A DNA stretch of 64,000 bases, from positions 24,639-88,638 of the forward strand of contig CAZAXU010000003.1 of NCBI GenBank assembly GCA_964489245.1, in the 5' to 3' direction. Both the position numbers and the translations under genes were made by a program. This DNA is from CAZAXU01 sp964489245. GTDB lineage: Bacteria > Bacteroidota > Bacteroidia > Flavobacteriales > Flavobacteriaceae. Position 1 is the stretch's first letter. Every line of letters starts with the position of its first letter. The notes below the pieces were generated by a model that saw nothing but the letters and a program-made list of their open reading frames with translations, was not told where the DNA came from and ran no database searches. This document shows positions 45,761-55,345 of the stretch, in pieces.

Positions 45761-46450
45761 ATGAAATATATTGATATACATACACACAAATTTCAAAATA
45801 AAGATGATATTATCATCGAATTGAAAAGTTATTCAATAGATGAAGATTTGGAATTTATTCCCTTAAAGAAATATACTCTGGGTGTTCACCCTTGGCATAT
45901 TAGAAAAGACGGACAACGGCAGCTTGAAAAGCTCTCGGAACAAATAACACGGAACAGTATTATGGCAATAGGAGAGTGCGGGCTTGACTTTCAAAAAAAA
46001 TATTTAGAAAATGTGTCTCAATCGATTCAGAAAAAAGTATTTATAGAACAGACATATCTGGCGGAAAAGCAAAACAAGCCGGTTGTTATTCATTGTGTGA
46101 AAGCTTATGATTATATGCTTCAATTAAAAAAGGCGTTTAAACCGAAAATGCCTTGGATTATTCATGGTTTTTCCAAAGGACACCGCTTGGCAAAACAATT
46201 GGTTGATGCCGGTTTTTATCTTTCGTTTGGGAATTTGTTGTTAAAAAATAATTCTAACCAAATGGCATTGAAATTTGTTCCATTAGACAGAATTTTTATT
46301 GAAACAGACGATAAAGAAGAGCTTGATATTCAACAAGTTTATGCTTGTGCTTCCGAGTTGCTACAAATATCTACAGATGAGCTCAAACAAATCATTTTTA
46401 AGAATTATGAAGCTGTTTTTGGCAAGATTAAAAATAGGCAGGAAACGTGA
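45761..46450 (+). CDS. TatD-family metal hydrolase
   Basis: A 229-residue TIM-barrel hydrolase of the TatD type, likely a DNA or RNA exonuclease. Metal-binding HTH in DIHTHKF, GVHPW, GECGLDF and the IHCVKAY, IHGFSKG and ETDDKE motifs occur in order. It is slightly shorter than E. coli TatD (260 residues). It is convergent with the acyl-CoA synthetase gene, 11 bp away. Confidence 0.88.
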   Translation: MKYIDIHTHKFQNKDDIIIELKSYSIDEDLEFIPLKKYTLGVHPWHIRKDGQRQLEKLSEQITRNSIMAIGECGLDFQKKYLENVSQSIQKKVFIEQTYLAEKQNKPVVIHCVKAYDYMLQLKKAFKPKMPWIIHGFSKGHRLAKQLVDAGFYLSFGNLLLKNNSNQMALKFVPLDRIFIETDDKEELDIQQVYACASELLQISTDELKQIIFKNYEAVFGKIKNRQET

Positions 46451-46461
46451 AATAGCCAAGC

Positions 46462-48507
46462 TTACCTGATTTTAAGTCTTGCATCTACTACAAAAAAATC
46501 ATTTTCATTTGCAAGTATAGGATTCAGGTCTAATTCGCTGATTTCAGGCAAGGCTTCAACCAACTCTGAAATACGCACAATAATATCGATATATTTTTTT
46601 ATATCGATGCCTGCTTTTCCGCGAGTGCCTTTCAAGATGGGATAACTTTGAAGAAGTTTGAGTTGTTTGCTGATTTCGTTGGGAGTGACTGGAGTCAAAA
46701 TGCTTCGGTAGTCTTTTAATACTTCGATATAAATTCCTCCCATTCCAAACAGGATCAAATGTCCGAATGATTCTTCTTTTTTTGCGCCCACAAAAAGTTC
46801 TATGCCTTTTTTTTGTGTTTGAATCAGCACGGCAGAGCTTTTGTCAATTTGCATCAACTCTTTAAAATTTGTTTTCAGCTCATTTTCATTTCTGATATTG
46901 AGTCTGACACCACCCACATCAGACTTATGTATGGGACCAACAACTTTCATCACCACCGGATATTTATTTTTTGCAAAATCCACAGCATCTTTAACTCGAA
47001 TAAAAGTGCCGTCATCCACCATTGGAATTCCTGCAGTCTTGAGTAAAATAGATGTTTTTTCAGGAGAAAGATATCCTTTTTCTTCTTCGAGAATAATTGG
47101 TTTTAAGGCATTTGTGTCAATGAGTTTTTCGGTTGGTTGCTCACTTGGTTTTGCTGCATGAAATACCTTTGCAAATGCATTGCCAAACAAGACTTCATCA
47201 GGAAAACTGACCAAGCCTTTTTGTTGAAAATAGTCAATTTCATTTTTCACGTTGACCACAGAGGGAAGAATGGGATAAATCGGCTTTTTATTTTTTTTGA
47301 TATGTTTTGCCAATACATCATAGACATCATAAACTTCAAATAAGCCGGGGCTCCCGAAAATTACACTAACAGCATCAATCTCATCAAATTTATTTTCTAC
47401 GGTTTCAAGAATATCATCCAGATGTTGCGCTGTTCCGGTAGCCAAAAAATCAATCGGATTTGAGGTTGAAGAACCGGGATAGAGTTTTTTTAATAATTCA
47501 TCTGCAACGTTTCCTTTGATTTCCGGAACGATAATATTGTTTTTTTCAAAAGTATCCGTGAGCATTACGGCAGGACCTCCGGCATGTGTGACAATAGCCA
47601 TCTTGTTTTTTTTTGGCAAGTCATAGCTCATAATTCCACCCAAATAAATCAATTCGTTTCTTCCGTAGGCTCTAATAATTCCGGCCTTTTCAAAAAGAGC
47701 ATCAACGGCAACATCAGCGCTTGCCAAAGCGCCTGTGTGTGAACTGGCAGCTCTGCTTCCGGCATCAGAACTTCCGGCTTTTACGGCGGCAATTCGGCAG
47801 CCTTTTTCAATCAGAGATTGCGCATGCCGGAGGAATTTCATAGGTTTTTTAATACTCTCAATATAAAGTAATTTGGTTTTCGGACTTTTTTTTGTATGAG
47901 TATTATCTAAGAACTCCAAAACTTCTTCTACACCAATTTGAGCAGAATTTCCCACGGTCCATACACTGTTAAAAGACAAACCTATTTGCATAGCCGCTTC
48001 AATGATGAAAACAGCAGTGGCGCCGGATCCCGAGATCAAGTCTACTCCTTTCGGGTCTAGTTTTGGAACAGGAGAGGTAAAAACTCCTGCATAATTCTGA
48101 TTGATCAATCCGATATTATTTGGTCCGAGCAGTGTGCCTTGATGTTTTTTGATTTGAGCAACAATTCTTTTTTCCAATTTTTTTCCTGCTTCGTTTTCAT
48201 CGCTAAAACCGGCAGATATGATGATAAATCCTTTGGTATTTTTTTGTTCGGTAAGTATTTTTACGATTTCTTCTACAAATCTTGCAGCAATGGCAATAAT
48301 AGCCAAATCAACAGTAGGCAAATCATTGATATTGTTATAGGTGGGGAGACCACGAACCTTATCTTTTTTTTGGTTGACCACAAAGAGTTTTCCTTTGAAT
48401 CGATGTGCAATCAGATTGTCTAAAATCTTTCCTCCCGGACTATTCAGATTATCTGTTCCGCCAATGACGACAATACTTTTGGGATTGATAAGCTCGGTTG
48501 CTATCAT
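46462..48507 (-). CDS. ADP-forming acyl-CoA synthetase (fused alpha-beta)
   Basis: A 681-residue enzyme that interconverts acyl-CoA, ADP and phosphate with free acid and ATP. The alpha-like CoA-binding part comes first (IVVIGGTDNLNSPGG; LLGPNNIGLIN). The catalytic phospho-His loop is SSHTGALASADVAVDAL near residues 255-270. The ATP-grasp beta part follows (PVVMKVVGPIHKSDVGGV; ILFGMGGIYIEVLKDYRS). The single-chain form is known from Giardia and several bacteria. Its divergent neighbour is an aminotransferase, which fits amino-acid fermentation with substrate-level ATP gain (inference). Confidence 0.9.
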   Translation of the reverse strand: MIATELINPKSIVVIGGTDNLNSPGGKILDNLIAHRFKGKLFVVNQKKDKVRGLPTYNNINDLPTVDLAIIAIAARFVEEIVKILTEQKNTKGFIIISAGFSDENEAGKKLEKRIVAQIKKHQGTLLGPNNIGLINQNYAGVFTSPVPKLDPKGVDLISGSGATAVFIIEAAMQIGLSFNSVWTVGNSAQIGVEEVLEFLDNTHTKKSPKTKLLYIESIKKPMKFLRHAQSLIEKGCRIAAVKAGSSDAGSRAASSHTGALASADVAVDALFEKAGIIRAYGRNELIYLGGIMSYDLPKKNKMAIVTHAGGPAVMLTDTFEKNNIIVPEIKGNVADELLKKLYPGSSTSNPIDFLATGTAQHLDDILETVENKFDEIDAVSVIFGSPGLFEVYDVYDVLAKHIKKNKKPIYPILPSVVNVKNEIDYFQQKGLVSFPDEVLFGNAFAKVFHAAKPSEQPTEKLIDTNALKPIILEEEKGYLSPEKTSILLKTAGIPMVDDGTFIRVKDAVDFAKNKYPVVMKVVGPIHKSDVGGVRLNIRNENELKTNFKELMQIDKSSAVLIQTQKKGIELFVGAKKEESFGHLILFGMGGIYIEVLKDYRSILTPVTPNEISKQLKLLQSYPILKGTRGKAGIDIKKYIDIIVRISELVEALPEISELDLNPILANENDFFVVDARLKIR

Positions 48508-48600
48508 AGAATTTTAAAAAAAAATGATTTTGATTAATTGTTTTGCTATAATTTTTCGTAAATTTAGGAAGTAAAAATCAATAATTAAAATTTATTTTCT

Positions 48601-49809
48601 ATGCCGTTTTTTTCGCAAACCGTACAGCACATTCGTTCTTCAGAAATCAGAGATTTAATGAAATTGGCAACACGTCCCGATATGATTTCATTTGCCGGAG
48701 GAATGCCAAATAATGATTTGTTTCCGGTTCAAGATGTGGATGATATCATTTTGAATATGGAACCGGATAAGAAAAAAACAGCTTTTCAATATGGTCCCAC
48801 TTCCGGTTATCCGCCTTTATTGGAGACATTGAAAGAATATTTAAGAAAAAAAGGATTGCCTGTTGATACACACAAACTGATGATTACAACCGGTTCTTTG
48901 CAAGCCATAAACATCTTGGGGATGGAATTTATAGATCCGGGTGATTTGGTTTTGACCGAAACCCCGAGTTTTATCGGGGGTATTGCGGTTTTTAAAGCAT
49001 TTCAGGCAAAAATAAAAGGCATTCCGTTGTTGAGTGACGGTTTGGATTTAGACACTTTATCTGAAATATTAGATCAATATAATCCAAAGATTTTGTATAT
49101 CATTCCCAATTTTCATAACCCTGCGGGGATTATTTATAGTAAGGAAAAAAGAGAACAACTTTTGGAAATTTTAAAAGGAAGAGATATAATTCTTTTAGAA
49201 GATGATGCCTATAATGAACTTTATTTCGATGATGAAACCAAGGCTTTGACCATGCCGGTTATGGCAATGAACACCACTGATGTGGAAATTGTTTATACCG
49301 GTTCATTCTCTAAAATATTGGGTCCCGGATTTAGGTTGGGTTGGATGTTGGCATCGCCTGAAATCTATGAAAAAGCACAAGTAATCAAGCAGGGGATTGA
49401 TGCGTGTAGTCCTAACTTTACGCAAGTCATTGCCAATGAATTTATGGTTCAGGGAAAGTTGGATTATTATTTGAAAAGGATTAGACAGGAGTATGCCAAG
49501 AGAAAAACATTGATGCAGCAAGCTTTACAGAAATATATGCCAATCGAGGTGAAATGGAATGAACCTGCGGGTGGTTTCTATTTTTGGTTTGAATTGCCCG
49601 AGGGAGTTGACAGCACTGAAATTTTGAAAGAAAGTATCAAAAACGGTGCTGTTTTTGTAACCGGAAAAACCTTTGATCCAATGGCTAAAAAAAATAATAA
49701 TTTCCGTTTGGCTTTTTCAAATATGGATATTGACCAAATCGATGAAGGTGTCAAAATTATTGCCGATGCTGTTAAGAGCGTTTTGAAGATTGATGAATTG
49801 ACAAATTGA
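48601..49809 (+). CDS. LysN-like PLP aminotransferase
   Basis: A 402-residue fold-type I aminotransferase of the 2-aminoadipate/aromatic class (MocR-type fold without DNA-binding domain). ISFAGGMPNNDLFP opens the chain, TTGSLQAINILG is the cofactor phosphate segment, NFHNPAG and EDDAYNELYF hold the ring, and YTGSFSKILGPGFRLGW contains the PLP Lys. Substrate may be lysine, aminoadipate or aromatic and branched-chain amino acids. It is divergent from the ADP-forming acyl-CoA synthetase, which suggests a shared amino-acid catabolic role. Confidence 0.88.
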   Translation: MPFFSQTVQHIRSSEIRDLMKLATRPDMISFAGGMPNNDLFPVQDVDDIILNMEPDKKKTAFQYGPTSGYPPLLETLKEYLRKKGLPVDTHKLMITTGSLQAINILGMEFIDPGDLVLTETPSFIGGIAVFKAFQAKIKGIPLLSDGLDLDTLSEILDQYNPKILYIIPNFHNPAGIIYSKEKREQLLEILKGRDIILLEDDAYNELYFDDETKALTMPVMAMNTTDVEIVYTGSFSKILGPGFRLGWMLASPEIYEKAQVIKQGIDACSPNFTQVIANEFMVQGKLDYYLKRIRQEYAKRKTLMQQALQKYMPIEVKWNEPAGGFYFWFELPEGVDSTEILKESIKNGAVFVTGKTFDPMAKKNNNFRLAFSNMDIDQIDEGVKIIADAVKSVLKIDELTN

Positions 49810-49908
49810 CGGATGATTGCTGCGGTTCTATTTATCCTTACCTTGGTTGACATGTTTATAAAATTATCACTCATTTCAAATTAGAATAGTGACACGATGA
49901 CTATCATA

Positions 49909-51219
49909 TCAAATATTTTTTCTTCTAATCAAGCTTAGCACAACAATTCCGGACAGAAAAACAAAAGACATCAACAGAATAGCAGCTTTCATCGATCCGG
50001 TTATGGCTTCGAGTGCTCCAAAAGAGAATGTTCCCAACACGATGGCAATTTTTTCAGAAAAATCATAGAAACTGAAGAAAGTGGCGTGTTGATGCGTTTC
50101 TTTGGGTAACATCTTGGAGTAGGTAGAGCGAGAAAGAGCTTGAATGGAACCCATCACCAAGCCCACAAAAGCACCGAGAATATAGAACTGAATTTCAACG
50201 TTCGGATTATTTTTGTTAAGCATATAAGCGCCGAGAGTGATGCCAATCCAAATAACCAGAATAACTTGCAGCGCTCTAATGTTGCCGATAATTCTTGAAA
50301 TTCTGGAAAACCCCAACGCCCCGACAATTCCAACCAGTTGAATGATTAGAATGAGTGTGATAAGTTTTCCGGCGTCCAGCCCCAGTTCTTTGCTCCCGAA
50401 GAGTCCGGCAACATAAAATATTGTCTGTGCGGCAAAACTATATAGAAAGAATGCAGTCAGAAATTTTTTTAGATTTTCATAATTCAATAATTCATAAAAA
50501 ACACTTTTCAAGCCTTTATAGCCTTTCAATAAATATCCTTTTTGTTTCGGTGGTTTTACATCATAAACATTATTCGGGAGTACATGCAGCGGGTATTGCG
50601 CAAAGACAATCCACCATATTCCCACGCTTAGAAAAGAGATTCTGGAAGGAAGTGTGGCATCTGTGATGCCATACCATTGCGGTTGAAGGATCATGGTTAA
50701 ATTAAAAATCATTAAAATAACAGAACCTATATATCCATATGCAAAACCCATTGCACTGACTTTGTCTTGTTGTTCCGTATGGGCAATTTCCGGTAAGAAA
50801 GCGTTATAAAAAACCAGACTCCCCCAAAATCCAATGCTTGCCAAAACACTAAAGGATATGCCCAGCCAGACAGTTTCAGGTCCTTTGAAGAAAAAAAGCA
50901 TAGCGGTTGAAAATGCGCCCAAATAAGTATAAAATTTCATGAATTGTTTTTTGTTCCCGCTATAATCTGCGATAGAAGAAAGGATGGGAGATAAGAGCGC
51001 TACCATCAGAAATGAAAAAGCCAATGCATAGGAATAAAGTTCTGTGTTTTTAAAGGAAAAACTTAAAAAATGCAGAATATCATTACCATTTCTGTTGGTG
51101 ACTTTTTCAAAAAATATAGGAAAAATAGCAGAGCTGATAACCAAGGCATAGGCTGAGTTTGCCCAATCGTAGAAAGCCCATGCCCGGATAACTTTTTTAT
51201 CTCCTTTTTCAATTTTCAT
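49909..51219 (-). CDS. UMF1/Atg22-type MFS transporter
   Basis: A 436-residue MFS protein with about 12 spans. The start, VIRAWAFYDWANSAYALVIS, is the signature of the UMF1/Atg22-like family (FYDWANSAY). A conserved SPILSSIADYSGNKKQFMKF lies after TM2. The solute is unknown; the yeast Atg22 homolog exports amino acids from the vacuole. It follows an M48 gene and its terminator, so it is probably expressed separately. Confidence 0.87.
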   Translation of the reverse strand: MKIEKGDKKVIRAWAFYDWANSAYALVISSAIFPIFFEKVTNRNGNDILHFLSFSFKNTELYSYALAFSFLMVALLSPILSSIADYSGNKKQFMKFYTYLGAFSTAMLFFFKGPETVWLGISFSVLASIGFWGSLVFYNAFLPEIAHTEQQDKVSAMGFAYGYIGSVILMIFNLTMILQPQWYGITDATLPSRISFLSVGIWWIVFAQYPLHVLPNNVYDVKPPKQKGYLLKGYKGLKSVFYELLNYENLKKFLTAFFLYSFAAQTIFYVAGLFGSKELGLDAGKLITLILIIQLVGIVGALGFSRISRIIGNIRALQVILVIWIGITLGAYMLNKNNPNVEIQFYILGAFVGLVMGSIQALSRSTYSKMLPKETHQHATFFSFYDFSEKIAIVLGTFSFGALEAITGSMKAAILLMSFVFLSGIVVLSLIRRKNI

Positions 51220-51220
51220 A

Positions 51221-51256
51221 TAAAAACAAAATCCCCGAAAATTTATTCAGGGATTT
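51221..51256 (-). terminator. Intrinsic terminator downstream of the M48 protease gene
   Basis: On the minus strand AAATCCCTGAA pairs with TTCGGGGATTT (one G-U) around TAAATT and runs into TTGTTTTTA. It ends the M48 message just before the MFS gene. Confidence 0.75.
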
Positions 51257-51303
51257 CAAAGATATGATTTTTTTTGGATTTATCTAAATCAAAGAATGCT
51301 GTA

Positions 51304-52125
51304 TCAATGACTATACACACCGAATTTTCTGGCAATTTTTTTAGCATTGGGTGCCCAAGCCTTTAAATTACCCATTCTTCGTTGGTTAGATGGGTGTGTG
51401 CTTAAGAATTCAGGAGGTTGTTGTCCGCCAAGTTTACTCATTTTTACCCAAACTCCTGCACAGGCATCGGGGTTATATCCGGCAACAGCCATTAATATTT
51501 GCCCCATCTTATCTGCTTCTGCCTCATGTTTTCTGCTGTATGGCAACATCAATCCCAATGTAGAACCATAGCCATAAATTTGCATCCATTTTTGTTGATC
51601 TTGAGGTTTTGCATTTCTAGTAGCAAGCATGGTTAAAACAGCGCCAAGTTGCTGCCCGTAAGCCATGCTCATTCTTTCCGCTCCATGGTTGGCAAGTGCA
51701 TGCGAAATTTCGTGTCCCATCACTGTAGCAATCTCATCGTCTGTTGTGGTTACTTTAAGCAAGCCGTCATAGTAAACAATTTTTCCTCCCGGCATACAGA
51801 AAGCATTCATTTGTTTATCTTTTACCAAGTTGATTTCCCACTTATAGCCCTCCAAATCTTTTTCCCAGCCGTTTTTTTTGTAATACAATTGTGTGGCTTT
51901 AATCAAACGGTTCCCGATTCTGTGAATTCTTTCGGTTTGTGTTTGATCGGTTGATGTAGGATGTTCTTGCAAAAAACCGTTGTATTGTGCAAATGATGCC
52001 GGAAATATTTGTGAGTTAGGCACCATATTGAATTGGCTTCTTCCTGTCATTTTCACTGTTGAACAGGCAATGACAACAGATGCTAGAATGAGCATCATCA
52101 GAATAGTTTTACTAATTTTTTTCAT
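51304..52125 (-). CDS. M48 metalloprotease lipoprotein (LoiP/YcaL-like)
   Basis: A 273-residue periplasmic lipoprotein protease. MKKISKTILMMLILASVVIA precedes the lipobox Cys (IAC). The zinc site is GHEISHALANHGAE (HExxH), and the third ligand is in the EAEADKMGQ segment. LSTHPSNQRRMGNL is the usual C-terminal mark. A longer start at 52200 is rejected because it places 25 residues before a good signal peptide. It has an exact -7 element at 52153-52146. Confidence 0.92.
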   Translation of the reverse strand: MKKISKTILMMLILASVVIACSTVKMTGRSQFNMVPNSQIFPASFAQYNGFLQEHPTSTDQTQTERIHRIGNRLIKATQLYYKKNGWEKDLEGYKWEINLVKDKQMNAFCMPGGKIVYYDGLLKVTTTDDEIATVMGHEISHALANHGAERMSMAYGQQLGAVLTMLATRNAKPQDQQKWMQIYGYGSTLGLMLPYSRKHEAEADKMGQILMAVAGYNPDACAGVWVKMSKLGGQQPPEFLSTHPSNQRRMGNLKAWAPNAKKIARKFGVYSH

Positions 52126-52145
52126 GATAGTATGTTTAATTGTTA

Positions 52146-52153
52146 CAAATATA
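52146..52153 (-). promoter_or_regulatory. -7 promoter element of the M48 gene
   Basis: The minus strand reads TATATTTG, an exact TAnnTTTG, about 20 bases before the ATG. Confidence 0.5.
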
Positions 52154-52213
52154 TTAAATATATGTGAGTTGTTAAAATTTAATTTGCATTTTAGGTTCAA
52201 TATTTCAAGAAAA

Positions 52214-52696
52214 TTATATTTTATATTGTTTTCTTACTCGATCCAAATCTTTTTTGATATCTCTTTCTTTGAGCACTTGTCTTTTGTCATATCTTTTTCT
52301 TCCTTTTGCCGTTGCAATTTCCATCTTTGCCCATCCTTTTTCCGTGATAAACATTCTTAGCGGGACAATAGTCATGCCATTTTTGTCCACTTCACGACGC
52401 ATTTTTTTTAATTCTTTTTTTTGAAGTAAAAGTTTTCGTTCTCTTTTGGGCAAATGATTGTAGTGTGTGCCGTGGCTGTATTCGTTGATATACATATTCA
52501 CGACAAACAATTCGCCTCGATCGTTGAATTCACAGAAACTATCCGAAAGACTGGCTTTCCCCTCACGAATAGCCTTGATCTCTGTACCTACCAATTGAAT
52601 TCCGGCAACAAATTTATCAAGGATTTCATAATTGAAACGAGCTTTCTTGTTTCTTATGTTGATATTGTTTTTAAAAACTTTTTTCTTCTGTGACAC
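52214..52696 (-). CDS. smpB: SsrA-binding protein
   Basis: A 160-residue partner of tmRNA for rescue of stalled ribosomes. KKARFNYEILDKFVAGIQLV, GTEIKAIREGKASLSDSF and LLLQKKELKKM are the family motifs, and the Lys/Arg-rich C-terminal tail (RQVLKERDIKKDLDRVRK) is present. No ssrA gene was seen in the window. It follows the second S9 peptidase on the same strand after about 26 bp, so it may be read from that message. Confidence 0.96.
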   Translation of the reverse strand: MSQKKKVFKNNINIRNKKARFNYEILDKFVAGIQLVGTEIKAIREGKASLSDSFCEFNDRGELFVVNMYINEYSHGTHYNHLPKRERKLLLQKKELKKMRREVDKNGMTIVPLRMFITEKGWAKMEIATAKGRKRYDKRQVLKERDIKKDLDRVRKQYKI

Positions 52697-52722
52697 TTTT
52701 TTCTATTTTTTTTGGCTTTTTT

Positions 52723-54849
52723 TTACTTGTTATTTTGCATGATATAGTCCAAAACTTTTCGCATCAAATGAGCCCTGTCTTTGCCACGAACATTATGTGG
52801 GTGTGTTGGATAGAGATAAAAGTCCATTTGAATGCCGTTTTTCACGGCTTCGCGGTGCAAGGCGATATTATGCTGCGGCACAACTACATCATCTTGATAG
52901 CCGTGGATGGTCAATAGTTTTCCCTTAAGATTTTTGATTTTGTTGATAACACTTGTTTTTTTGAAGCCTTTTGGATTTTGTTTTTCCGTATCCATATAGC
53001 GTTCGCCATACATCACTTCATACCATTTCCAATCGGTGACCGGTCCTCCGGCAACTCCTGTTGTAAACACATCGGGATAAGTGGTCAGGAGAGAGCATGT
53101 CATAAATCCGCCGAAACTCCATCCGTGGACAGCAATTCTGTCGTCGTCAACATAGGGCAAAGACTTGAGATATTCCACGCCGTGAATTTGGTCTTTCATT
53201 TCCACTACGCCCAATTGTCTGTGAATTACACTTTCAAAAGTAAAGCCTCTGTTTTCAGAACCGTGCCCGTCAAGAGTAAAAACAATATATCCCTGGTCAG
53301 CTAACCATGGCATCCAAAGGGGTGCGCCTCCAAGCCATCGGTTTTGAACCAGTTGCGCATGTGGTCCGCCATAAACATAGATCAAAACAGGATATTTTTT
53401 ATTTGCATCAAAATTTGCAGGTTTAAACATGCGGACATATAGTTTGTCTCCGTATTCTCCTTTGATACTAAACATTTCAGGACTTGGCAAATGATATCCT
53501 TTCAAAGGGTTTTCCGCTTCAAATAATCGGTTTTCACTGTATTTACGGGTTTTTCCCAAAGTGATGATTCTCGGTGTTTTTGTATTTGAAAAAATATCGA
53601 GATAATTTCTGCCGTTATCACTCAGCATAAAATAATGATAGCCTGATTTTGGTGTTACAGCCTTTATTTTTCCTTTTTTGGTATCTACACGAAACAAATG
53701 TTTTTCTCTGGCATCCTGTCCGGTTCCATAGACGTAGGCATATCTTCCTTTGTCTGAAAATCCTAATATATCATTGGTCACCCATTTGTTTTTGGTCAGT
53801 TGTTTGATTAGTTTTCCTTTGGTGTTATATTTATACAGATTCATATAACCGTCTCTTTCGCTCAACCAAATAAATTCGTTTTTATTGTTGGGAATAAAAA
53901 ATGCAGGATGTTCCGGTTCTGTCCATTTTTCGTTTTGTTCTTCAAAAAGTGTTTGTATGAATTCGCCCGTTTGTGCACTATATTTGTTGAACCACATATG
54001 ATTTTGGTCACGGTTGATTTCTGCAAGATAGATGTATTTTTCATTAGAATCCCAAGTTGTGTTGGTGATATAGTGATTTTTGCCTGCCTTGTTAAACAAT
54101 TTCAGATAGACGGTTTTTTGCTGTCTCAAATCATAGATGCCCAATCCGGGTTCTTCACTACCGAGACCGTTCATGGGATATTTGATATTCTTGAGCTTGG
54201 CAGGTGTTACGGTGATATCCACCAAAGGATAGTCGGCAACATCAGTTTCGTCTTTTTGATAGAAAGCCAACTTATCTCCACTCGGCGACCAGAAAGTTCC
54301 GTTGGTGATGCCAAATTCACTTCTGGCAATGGCTTGTCCACTGACAATATTTTTGTTCTCGTTTACGGCTACGGGAATTTGTTCCGATTCGGTATTTGCC
54401 AAATATAAATTGTTGTTGATGGTGTAGGCAATACTTTTATTTTTGATATTGAAATCGATGTTTTGCGCTTCTTTCGGATATTTTATTTTTTGAAAGCTTT
54501 TGTTGTTATAGTTGTAAAGCACTTTGCTTGCTTCTTCTGAAAACATTAGATATTCATTTGTTGCAGTTTCTATGTAGGGCAAGCGTTTTTTCTCGGGAAA
54601 AACTGTTTTGAATTCATTCAAATCAATTTCTTTCAGGTTTTGATTTTCTGCATTTTTAATCAGAATTTTGCCATCTTTCTTATATAGAAAATGATCTGTG
54701 TTTTTGATCCATTGCAAATTACTTAGACTTTTTGGATAGAGTCCTTTATAATAGCCTAAAACGGCATCTTCCAAACTGAGTTTTTTTTGTTGGGCAGTTG
54801 TGCTAAGGCTTATAAAAATGACCAAGAGATATGCTAAATATTTTTTCAT
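52723..54849 (-). CDS. S9 family peptidase (DPP IV-like), exported
   Basis: A 708-residue exported prolyl peptidase. MKKYLAYLLVIFISLSTTAQ is a signal peptide. The beta-propeller has FGITNGTFWSPSGDKLAFYQ in place of the WVYEEEF element of the other paralog, so the amino-terminus anchoring may differ. The hydrolase part has GWSFGGFMTC (Ser near 580), GYQDDVVVPQHN (Asp) and YPTHPHNV (His). It is likely a prolyl di- or tripeptidyl peptidase. The start at 54849 is preferred over 54891. The first paralog is at 12129-14288, next to POT transporters. Confidence 0.9.
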   Translation of the reverse strand: MKKYLAYLLVIFISLSTTAQQKKLSLEDAVLGYYKGLYPKSLSNLQWIKNTDHFLYKKDGKILIKNAENQNLKEIDLNEFKTVFPEKKRLPYIETATNEYLMFSEEASKVLYNYNNKSFQKIKYPKEAQNIDFNIKNKSIAYTINNNLYLANTESEQIPVAVNENKNIVSGQAIARSEFGITNGTFWSPSGDKLAFYQKDETDVADYPLVDITVTPAKLKNIKYPMNGLGSEEPGLGIYDLRQQKTVYLKLFNKAGKNHYITNTTWDSNEKYIYLAEINRDQNHMWFNKYSAQTGEFIQTLFEEQNEKWTEPEHPAFFIPNNKNEFIWLSERDGYMNLYKYNTKGKLIKQLTKNKWVTNDILGFSDKGRYAYVYGTGQDAREKHLFRVDTKKGKIKAVTPKSGYHYFMLSDNGRNYLDIFSNTKTPRIITLGKTRKYSENRLFEAENPLKGYHLPSPEMFSIKGEYGDKLYVRMFKPANFDANKKYPVLIYVYGGPHAQLVQNRWLGGAPLWMPWLADQGYIVFTLDGHGSENRGFTFESVIHRQLGVVEMKDQIHGVEYLKSLPYVDDDRIAVHGWSFGGFMTCSLLTTYPDVFTTGVAGGPVTDWKWYEVMYGERYMDTEKQNPKGFKKTSVINKIKNLKGKLLTIHGYQDDVVVPQHNIALHREAVKNGIQMDFYLYPTHPHNVRGKDRAHLMRKVLDYIMQNNK

Positions 54850-55017
54850 GATAGTGTTTTTAATATGTCGTACAAAGATAGATGATTTCAAAAAGTATTC
54901 CTAATCAAGAGACTAAAAACAGAAAGTGAAAAACAGCAAGCGGAAAAATCAAAGTTTAATAGCATTTTCGGGCTATTTTGTATTTGAAAATGATATTGCA
55001 ATGGCAGAACGGATTGT

Positions 55018-55341
55018 TCAGAAGCCTAAATCTCTTTCAATTTCTTCAAATTCAATGATGTCAACAGCTTCTTCTTCTGTGGGAGCCACAGAAATAAATT
55101 CGGGGAGCTCATCATAAGAATAATCTTCGGTGAGCAGTACCAAAGATTTGTTGGCTCTGAATTGTTCGATTTTTTTTTGATTGCTATGCAAGATATTCAG
55201 AAGATTTTCCAAAGGAATATATGCCGTTTCAATTTTAATGATGTAATGTTTATTTGGATTTTTTCTAAAAATGCTTTGCAAAAATCCTTCCAACTTTTCT
55301 ATACTTTTCGGACGTTCCAATATATATTTTTTTGATGTCAT
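55018..55341 (-). CDS. Small protein with C-terminal EEIERDLGF
   Basis: A 107-residue soluble protein starting MTSKKYILERPKSIEKLEGF, with a tail of VAPTEEEAVDIIEFEEIERD followed by LGF. A similar tail occurs in small uncharacterised flavobacterial proteins near RNase Z genes, from memory; these are sometimes called STAS-like. No enzymatic residues are evident. It starts 4 bp after the holA stop on the same strand, so it is cotranscribed with holA. The family assignment is tentative. Confidence 0.65.
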   Translation of the reverse strand: MTSKKYILERPKSIEKLEGFLQSIFRKNPNKHYIIKIETAYIPLENLLNILHSNQKKIEQFRANKSLVLLTEDYSYDELPEFISVAPTEEEAVDIIEFEEIERDLGF

Positions 55342-55345
55342 GATT

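Noticed and set aside
54926..55117. 63-codon plus-strand frame
   Set aside because: Overlaps the 3' end of the small holA-linked gene, is serine-rich, and has no supporting features.
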